A DNA stretch of 10,947 bases from an uncultured Capnocytophaga sp. Its GTDB lineage: Bacteria > Bacteroidota > Bacteroidia > Flavobacteriales > Flavobacteriaceae. A program made the translations under genes and the position numbers. This document shows, piece by piece, positions 6,076 to 10,947 of this stretch (positions are counted from its first letter, which is position 1; each line of letters starts with the position of its first letter). The stretch spans positions 1 to 10,947 of the forward strand of contig CAJZFM010000048.1 in assembly GCA_915070235.1 (NCBI GenBank), read 5' to 3'. Under the pieces are notes generated by a model, which saw only the letters and a list, made by a program, of their open reading frames with translations, did not search any database and had not been told where the DNA came from.

Positions 6076-7366
6076 ATAAATGTCCGTCTGCCTCTGGTAG
6101 TACGCCTTTTACATCATAGAGGATACTATGGGGCTTTCTTAGCTGTTCCCATGGTAATGAAAGGAACTCCTTGTGAGCAACGGCCAGTATAATAGCATCA
6201 TAGGGTTGTGTATTGGGTAGGGTAGTGAGTGAGCGGATTTGGTGCTCTTCCCATACGTCCTCGGGGCGTGCCCAAGGATCATATACCGTTACTTCAGTAT
6301 GGAAGGATTCGAGCTGACGCACTACATCGGTAACCTTGGTATTGCGCACATCAGGGCAATTCTCCTTGAAGGTAATCCCCAGTACTAACACACGTGCCCT
6401 ATGAATGGGGATTTCACGGGCAATCATCAGTTTGATGACTTGATCGGCTACATACTTACCCATAGAATCGTTCATACGGCGACCCGCTAAGATAATTTCG
6501 GGGTGATAGCCTACCTCTTGGGCTTTTTGGGCTAAGTAATAGGGATCTACTCCTGTACAATGGCCACCTACAAGTCCTGGGGAAAAACGCAAGAAGTTCC
6601 ACTTGGTTCCTGCGGCTTCCAACACGGCTTGTACATTAATATCCAATAGGTTACATATCTTAGCTAATTCATTGACAAAGGCAATATTGATATCCCGCTG
6701 GGAGTTCTCTATCACCTTGGCGGCTTCGGCTACCTTGATAGAGGGGGCTAAGTGAGTACCTGCTTCTATGACCGATTGGTAGAGAGTATTGACCTTTTGA
6801 GCCGTCTCTGGGGTGGAGCCTGAGGTGATTTTCAGAATATGTGCCACCGTATGGAGCTTATCCCCAGGGTTGATGCGCTCAGGGGAGTAGCCCACGAAAA
6901 AGTCTTGATTGAACTTCAGCCCAGAGACACGTTCCAAGATAGGCACACACTCTTCCTCGGTACAGCCTGGATATACGGTAGATTCGTAGATAACAATATT
7001 GCCTGCCTTGAGGTATTTGCCTACCACCTCACTGGCCGACTGTAGGGGCGTGAGTAAGGGGCGATGGTGCTTATCCACAGGAGTGGGTACCGTAACGATG
7101 AAGTAGTTACACTGGGCTAAGTCATCGGAATTATGGCTACAGTAAAGTCCTATTTGTCCTTCCTCCATCGTAGGATTGGTAGGGGCTAAAACGGCCTGAA
7201 GGAGGTCGGGGGCTACCTCAAGGGTGGTATCTTCCCCTCTTTGTAGGGCTTCCACACGTGAGGTCTTTTTGTCATAACCCACTACAGGGTAGCGAGTAGC
7301 CAATAGCCGTGCCAAGGGGAGGCCTACATATCCCAATCCGATAATCGCTATTTTAGGCTGTTTCAT
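6074..7366 (-). CDS. UDP-N-acetyl-hexosamine 6-dehydrogenase (TviB/WbpO type)
   Basis: A 430-residue NAD-dependent nucleotide-sugar dehydrogenase. This family oxidises C6 of a UDP-sugar in two steps to the uronic acid, for capsule, O-antigen or other surface polysaccharide. IAIIGLGYVGLPLA (6-19) is the Rossmann NAD-binding motif. YESTVYPGCTEEECVP (127-142) and YSPERINPGD (160-169) are family signatures. KVAEAAKVIENSQRDINIAF (211-230) holds the catalytic Lys211 and Asn221. GGHCTGVDPYYL (267-278) carries the catalytic thiol Cys270. The run after it (KAQEVGYHPEIILAGRRMND) resembles TviB/WbpO enzymes, which act on UDP-GlcNAc or UDP-GalNAc, more than UDP-glucose dehydrogenases. The C-terminal domain (VLVLGITFKENCPDVRNTK) is intact. 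ATG 7366 is preceded by the SD-like AAGAAAG. It starts 27 bases after the ftsK stop with no promoter or terminator between, so it is probably co-transcribed with ftsK. No glycosyltransferase or other sugar genes are in the window. Substrate choice is inferred. Confidence 0.88.
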   Translation of the reverse strand: MKQPKIAIIGLGYVGLPLARLLATRYPVVGYDKKTSRVEALQRGEDTTLEVAPDLLQAVLAPTNPTMEEGQIGLYCSHNSDDLAQCNYFIVTVPTPVDKHHRPLLTPLQSASEVVGKYLKAGNIVIYESTVYPGCTEEECVPILERVSGLKFNQDFFVGYSPERINPGDKLHTVAHILKITSGSTPETAQKVNTLYQSVIEAGTHLAPSIKVAEAAKVIENSQRDINIAFVNELAKICNLLDINVQAVLEAAGTKWNFLRFSPGLVGGHCTGVDPYYLAQKAQEVGYHPEIILAGRRMNDSMGKYVADQVIKLMIAREIPIHRARVLVLGITFKENCPDVRNTKVTDVVRQLESFHTEVTVYDPWARPEDVWEEHQIRSLTTLPNTQPYDAIILAVAHKEFLSLPWEQLRKPHSILYDVKGVLPEADGHL

Positions 7367-7393
7367 TGCGTCTTTCTTGATTTTTACTATAGT

Positions 7394-9838
7394 TTATATA
7401 CCTTTTTCGTCTAAGAATTGTTGTAAAGAGATAAGGTCAGGGAAATTCACATCACGTGCCTTACTACCCTTATTGGCACCTACCACACCGAGTACTTCGA
7501 GCTGATCCATGATACGGCCTGCGCGAGCAAAACCTATCTCCAACTTGCGCTGTAGCATGGAGGTAGAGCCCAGCTGACTGCTTACAACCAGTTCAGCGGC
7601 ATCCTTCAGTAGTGGGTCTTTCTTACTCATATCTACTTCAATAGGGCCGTTTTCACCTCCTTCGCCTACATATTCGGGCAGTAGGAAGGCATCGGGGTAG
7701 CCGCGTTGGGAACCGATAAAGTTGGCAATACGCTCTACCTCAGGGGTATCCACAAAAGCACACTGGATACGTATTAGGTCATTACCTTGGGTATAGAGCA
7801 TATCACCCTTACCGATAAGTCGTTGTGCACCAGGGCCGTCCAAGATAGTTTTGGAGTCAATAGACTGTGATACCTTGAAGGCTACACGGGCAGGGAAGTT
7901 GGCCTTGATAAGCCCTGTAATGACATTCACCGAAGGACGTTGGGTGGCGATAATCAGGTGAATACCTACGGCACGTGCCAGCTGTGCCAAGCGGGCTATA
8001 GGGAGCTCTACGTCCTTGCCTGCGGTCATGATAAGGTCGGCAAACTCATCTACAATTAGGACAATATAAGGCAAGAACCTATGTCCGTCGTTGGGGTTGA
8101 GCAGTCGTGCCTTGAATTTTGCATTATATTCCTTGATATTACGCACCATAGCATCCTTAAGCAGCGAATAGCGGTTGTCCATCTCTATACAAAGAGAGTT
8201 GAGGGTATTGACTACTTTGGTGGTATCGGTGATAATAGCCTCTTCGCTGTCAGGAAGTTTGGCTAAGTAATGTTTTTCTATCTTGTTGTAGAGGGTAAGC
8301 TCTACTTTTTTAGGATCTACAAGGACAAATTTCAGCTCAGCAGGGTGTTTTTTGTAGAGTAGGGAGGTAAGTACGGCATTAAGCCCTACCGATTTTCCTT
8401 GACCAGTAGCTCCAGCCATAAGCATATGCGGCATTTTGGCCAAATCAGCTACAAAAGTTTCATTGCTGATAGTTTTTCCAAAGGCAATAGGTAGTTCCAT
8501 TTCTGCTTTTTGGAAATTAACAGAGCTAATTACTGAGCGCATAGGTACCATGGTAGCATTCTTATTTGGCACCTCTATACCTATGGTTCCTTTCCCTGGG
8601 ATAGGGGCTATGATACGAATCCCCAAAGCAGCCAAAGAGAGAGCTATATCGTCCTCTAAGTTCTTGATACGGGACACCTTAACACCTTTGGCAGGTTGTA
8701 TTTCATAGAGAGTAACCGCAGGGCCTATCACAGCGGTAATGCGGGAAATCTCTATTTTAAAGTCGCGTAGGGTCTGGATAATAGTGTTCTTGTTTTCCTC
8801 CAATTCCTCATCGTTGCGTACCACTCCTGCATTCTTGTATTCCTGAAGGAGATCTATAGGAGGGAACTGGTAGGATTTGAGTTCTAAGGTAGGGTCAAAC
8901 TCCCCAAAGTCTTCCACCAAGCGGCGGGCAACATCGGCGGGATCTACAGTGGCCTCTTGCTTAATCTCTACTTTGAAATCACTATCTTCTTCTCCCTCAA
9001 GCGTAGTGGGCTTCTCTGTAGGTTGGCGCTCTTCTTCGGGGTGCAGGAGCGGAATATCATCTCGGTGGGTATAGACATCTATCTTTTCGTCAATAGCTTG
9101 ATCATCTTCGCTTTCTTGAAAGCCTGTAGGGTCAGCAACAAAGGATTCTTCCCCAGCTGACGGGGTCTCTGTAGGTGTTAAAGGGACAATTCTGCCCTTA
9201 CTATAGTTAGAAAAAGTAGGTTTTTTATGGTTTTTAATCCAGTTATTACCTGTATCTATTGAATTTTTTATCTTATCGGGGGTGATATGGAACCTTCCTA
9301 CCAGATATACACAAAGTATAGCCAGCAGTACCAAGGCAGTACCTAAGTGACCTATGTAATCACTGAGAAAAGCATTGAGCTCATACCCGCCTATACCACT
9401 GAGAATAGTAGCATCGGAGGAAAAAAAGCCAAAGGAAACTGAAAGGAAGAGCATCCACAAGATTCCCCAAAACCACTTGTTGAGCAGCTTGGTCTTGGTG
9501 TCCAAAATGAGCTTTAGGGCAGTGAGTGCCAAAAGGGCAAGTGGGATAAAGGTAGCAATACCGAACCCTCTGTATATAAATAGGTTGCCCACATAAGCAC
9601 CTATCTTATTGAGGATATTCTGGGGTTGTATGCTTCTGTCAGAAAGCTCATTCAAAAGGCTCTGGTCTGCTTGCCAAGAGAAAATAAAGGAGATAAAAGC
9701 AGCACAGAGGCCAAGACATACAAACAAAAGAATCACACCTATAGAGACTTTTCGCTCCAATAGGGTATTTCGCTTGCCTTTGTTTTCTTTCTCTTTTCCT
9801 TTTTCTTTCTCAGTCTCTGGGGATTTGGTTTTTGCCAT
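7394..9838 (-). CDS. ftsK: DNA translocase FtsK
   Basis: An 814-residue inner-membrane DNA pump of the FtsK/SpoIIIE family. It acts at the division septum to move sister chromosome termini apart and, in known cases, to activate XerCD at dif. After a Lys/Glu-rich cytoplasmic start come four membrane segments (about 31-53, 90-112, 122-141 and 163-181). A charged, acidic linker follows to about 300; it is far shorter than in E. coli FtsK, as is usual outside enterics. The motor has its alpha/beta part from about 310, Walker A GATGQGKS (476-483), Walker B VLIVDEFADL (593-602) and the ATQRPSVNVITG segment (about 631-642). The gamma winged helix (LQRKLEIGFARAGRIMDQLE, about 762-781) should read polar chromosomal octamers. 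The frame can also start at a GTG four codons earlier (9850). ATG 9838 gives the usual flavobacterial MAKTK start and is preferred. The promoter lies at 9872-9902; the dehydrogenase gene follows after 27 bases. Confidence 0.96.
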   Translation of the reverse strand: MAKTKSPETEKEKGKEKENKGKRNTLLERKVSIGVILLFVCLGLCAAFISFIFSWQADQSLLNELSDRSIQPQNILNKIGAYVGNLFIYRGFGIATFIPLALLALTALKLILDTKTKLLNKWFWGILWMLFLSVSFGFFSSDATILSGIGGYELNAFLSDYIGHLGTALVLLAILCVYLVGRFHITPDKIKNSIDTGNNWIKNHKKPTFSNYSKGRIVPLTPTETPSAGEESFVADPTGFQESEDDQAIDEKIDVYTHRDDIPLLHPEEERQPTEKPTTLEGEEDSDFKVEIKQEATVDPADVARRLVEDFGEFDPTLELKSYQFPPIDLLQEYKNAGVVRNDEELEENKNTIIQTLRDFKIEISRITAVIGPAVTLYEIQPAKGVKVSRIKNLEDDIALSLAALGIRIIAPIPGKGTIGIEVPNKNATMVPMRSVISSVNFQKAEMELPIAFGKTISNETFVADLAKMPHMLMAGATGQGKSVGLNAVLTSLLYKKHPAELKFVLVDPKKVELTLYNKIEKHYLAKLPDSEEAIITDTTKVVNTLNSLCIEMDNRYSLLKDAMVRNIKEYNAKFKARLLNPNDGHRFLPYIVLIVDEFADLIMTAGKDVELPIARLAQLARAVGIHLIIATQRPSVNVITGLIKANFPARVAFKVSQSIDSKTILDGPGAQRLIGKGDMLYTQGNDLIRIQCAFVDTPEVERIANFIGSQRGYPDAFLLPEYVGEGGENGPIEVDMSKKDPLLKDAAELVVSSQLGSTSMLQRKLEIGFARAGRIMDQLEVLGVVGANKGSKARDVNFPDLISLQQFLDEKGI

Positions 9839-9871
9839 GGTTATGGACACATCTTAAATTAAAAACAGCTG

Positions 9872-9902
9872 CAAAAGTACGAAAATAATGACAAGTGACA
9901 AA
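9872..9902 (-). promoter_or_regulatory. Bacteroidota-type promoter of ftsK
   Basis: Read on the - strand, TTTG (9902-9899) and TACTTTTG (9879-9872) are separated by 19 bases and fit the phylum consensus. Transcription should start near 9866, giving a leader of about 27 bases before the ATG at 9838. The -33 element lies inside the heptamer array 9889-9916, so the repeat supplies part of the promoter. Confidence 0.7.
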
Positions 9903-9960
9903 TGACAAGTGACAAATCTTTTTAACAACAAATTAGTCACTTGTCACTAGTCATTAGTAA
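9889..9960. repeat. Facing heptamer arrays forming a long hairpin
   Basis: On the + strand, 9889-9916 is four head-to-tail heptamers: TGACAAG, TGACAAA, TGACAAG, TGACAAA (a perfect 14-base tandem repeat, offset by one base from 9888). On the - strand, 9960-9933 reads TTACTAA, TGACTAG, TGACAAG, TGACTAA. The two 28-base blocks face each other across a 16-base spacer (9917-9932). They can pair over their full length with about 22 Watson-Crick pairs, one G-T pair and five mismatches. The outermost downstream unit includes the purM stop codon (9954-9956). The upstream block holds the -33 element of ftsK. On the - strand the hairpin is followed by TTATTTTC, so it may terminate purM transcription, though the T run is broken. 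Similar TGACTAR-like repeats may occur elsewhere in such genomes, which cannot be tested here. Confidence 0.85.
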
Positions 9961-10947
9961 TTAAAAGTGCCATATTCGCTTTGGATAGTAACCTTTTTGT
10001 GGTCTGATTTCTCCACACGGCCTACGATTTGGGCATCTATATTGAAAGATTGGGAGATACGGATAATATCAGCAGCAATAGCTTCAGGTACATAGAGTTC
10101 CATACGATGGCCACAGTTGAACACCTGATACATTTCTTTCCAATTGGTCTTAGACTCTTCTTGAATGAGTTGGAAGAGAGGGGGTACGGGGAAGAGGTTG
10201 TCTTTGATTACATGTAGCTTATCTATGAAATGTAGGATTTTCGTTTGGGCGCCTCCGCTACAGTGTACCATACCATGAATGTCAGTGGGACTGTATTGGG
10301 AGAGGATTTGCTTAATCACAGGGGCATAGGTACGGGTAGGGGAGAGCACCAATAGGCCTGCATTGAGAGGACTCCCCTCAACAGCATCACTCAGGGCTTT
10401 GCTACCTGTATAGATAACTTCTTTAGCAAGCCCGCCATCATAGCTTTCAGGGTATTTCTCGGCTAAGGCCTTGGAGAACACATCGTGCCGTGCCGAAGTA
10501 AGGCCATTACTGCCCATACCACCATTATAGCTCTTTTCATAAGTAGCCTGCCCGAAAGAGGCCAAGCCTACAATAACATCTCCTGCCTCAATACGTGCAT
10601 TGTCAATTACTTGGCTGCGCTTAATACGTGCTGTAACAGTGGAATCTACAATAATGGTACGTACTAAATCACCCACATCAGCAGTTTCCCCTCCTGTGGA
10701 GTGGATAGTAACTCCATGCTGGCCTAGTTCCTCAATGAGTTCTTCTGTACCGTTGATAATAGCGGCAATCACCTCCCCTGGAATGAGCCTTTTGTTGCGG
10801 CCAATGGTAGAGGAGAGCAGGATATGGTCAGTAATTCCTACACAGAGCAGGTCATCAATATTCATAATTAGGGCGTCCTGAGCGATGCCTTTCCATACGG
10901 AGAGGTCACCCGTTTCCTTCCAGTACATATAAGCGAGAGAGGACTTA
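9954..10947 (-). CDS. purM: Phosphoribosylformylglycinamidine cyclo-ligase (PurM), 5' end missing
   Basis: The last 330 or so residues of a PurM-type AIR synthase, the fifth step of purine synthesis: ATP-dependent ring closure of FGAM to AIR in the cytosol. The frame stays open to the window edge, reading KSSLAY before the internal Met at 10928, so that Met is not the start. The missing part should be roughly 60 residues with the first Gly-rich segment. Seen here are DALIMNIDDLLCVG (a PurM-like substrate-site segment), STIGRNKRLIPGEVI, the hallmark STGGETADVGD, GDVIVGLASFG, VHCSGGAQTKIL near the C-terminal domain, and VFNCGHRMELYV, which corresponds to the usual TFNMGIGM motif. Its departures from E. 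coli PurM match the longer Bacteroidota form often labelled 'AIR synthase related protein'. It ends normally (EYGTFNY); the stop TAA falls in the first heptamer of the inverted repeat. It lies upstream of ftsK on the same strand, but ftsK has its own promoter. Confidence 0.92.
   Translation of the reverse strand, partial: KSSLAYMYWKETGDLSVWKGIAQDALIMNIDDLLCVGITDHILLSSTIGRNKRLIPGEVIAAIINGTEELIEELGQHGVTIHSTGGETADVGDLVRTIIVDSTVTARIKRSQVIDNARIEAGDVIVGLASFGQATYEKSYNGGMGSNGLTSARHDVFSKALAEKYPESYDGGLAKEVIYTGSKALSDAVEGSPLNAGLLVLSPTRTYAPVIKQILSQYSPTDIHGMVHCSGGAQTKILHFIDKLHVIKDNLFPVPPLFQLIQEESKTNWKEMYQVFNCGHRMELYVPEAIAADIIRISQSFNIDAQIVGRVEKSDHKKVTIQSEYGTFNY

Noticed and set aside
6215..6222. GGGTAGGG octamers (also 10334-10341) as FtsK-orienting KOPS sites
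   Set aside because: They match the E. coli GGGNAGGG consensus, but one or two such matches are expected by chance in 11 kb on two strands, and the Bacteroidota motif is not known to me.
9839..9850. GTG start of ftsK four codons upstream
   Set aside because: Possible, but the ATG at 9838 gives the usual MAKTK start and a normal leader length; the GTG adds only MSIT.

Overview
The window looks like chromosomal DNA of a gliding-type Bacteroidota, class Flavobacteriia. Capnocytophaga is my best guess, but that is inference from gene content, AT-rich base use and the similarity I recall to flavobacterial proteins. Three things point to the phylum. There is a PorP/SprF protein followed by a PorE-like TPR/propeller/OmpA protein, both hallmarks of the type IX secretion system (T9SS). 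PurM is of the Bacteroidota type. Four promoters match the phylum-specific pattern TTG-N19-21-TAnnTTTG, upstream of porP-like, the outer-membrane gene, the first roadblock gene and ftsK.

Layout. 1-3143 (+): a promoter, a PorP/SprF-family outer-membrane protein and a PorE-like periplasmic protein form a two-gene operon closed by a strong intrinsic terminator. 3144-4239 (+): a separately promoted flavobacterial outer-membrane protein of unknown function. 4240-5364 (+): a promoter drives two small tandem paralogues that look like Roadblock/LC7 (MglB-type) domain proteins; a terminator-like hairpin ends this unit only 7 bases before the next start codon. 5372-6058 (+): cmk, cytidylate kinase. 6049-6075: a compact terminator shared by the convergent genes. 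6074-9838 (-): a UDP-N-acetyl-hexosamine 6-dehydrogenase downstream of ftsK, probably one transcript starting at a good promoter at 9872-9902. 9889-9960: two facing arrays of four heptamers that fold into a long hairpin, between purM and ftsK. 9954-10947 (-): the 3' part of purM, running off the window edge.

How the genes fit together. Most are housekeeping: cmk and purM for nucleotide supply, ftsK for chromosome segregation and division. The rest concern the envelope: the PorP/PorE-type pair, the outer-membrane protein, and the nucleotide-sugar dehydrogenase for surface polysaccharide. No stretch longer than 300 bases lacks a gene, and I see no tRNA, rRNA, CRISPR array, insertion sequence or phage gene.

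I did not find a clear new defence or mobile system. The parts most worth a second look are the Roadblock/LC7-like pair in an apparent gliding/T9SS bacterium, the hairpin jammed against the cmk start, and the inverted heptamer arrays that seem to combine the purM 3' end with the ftsK promoter.
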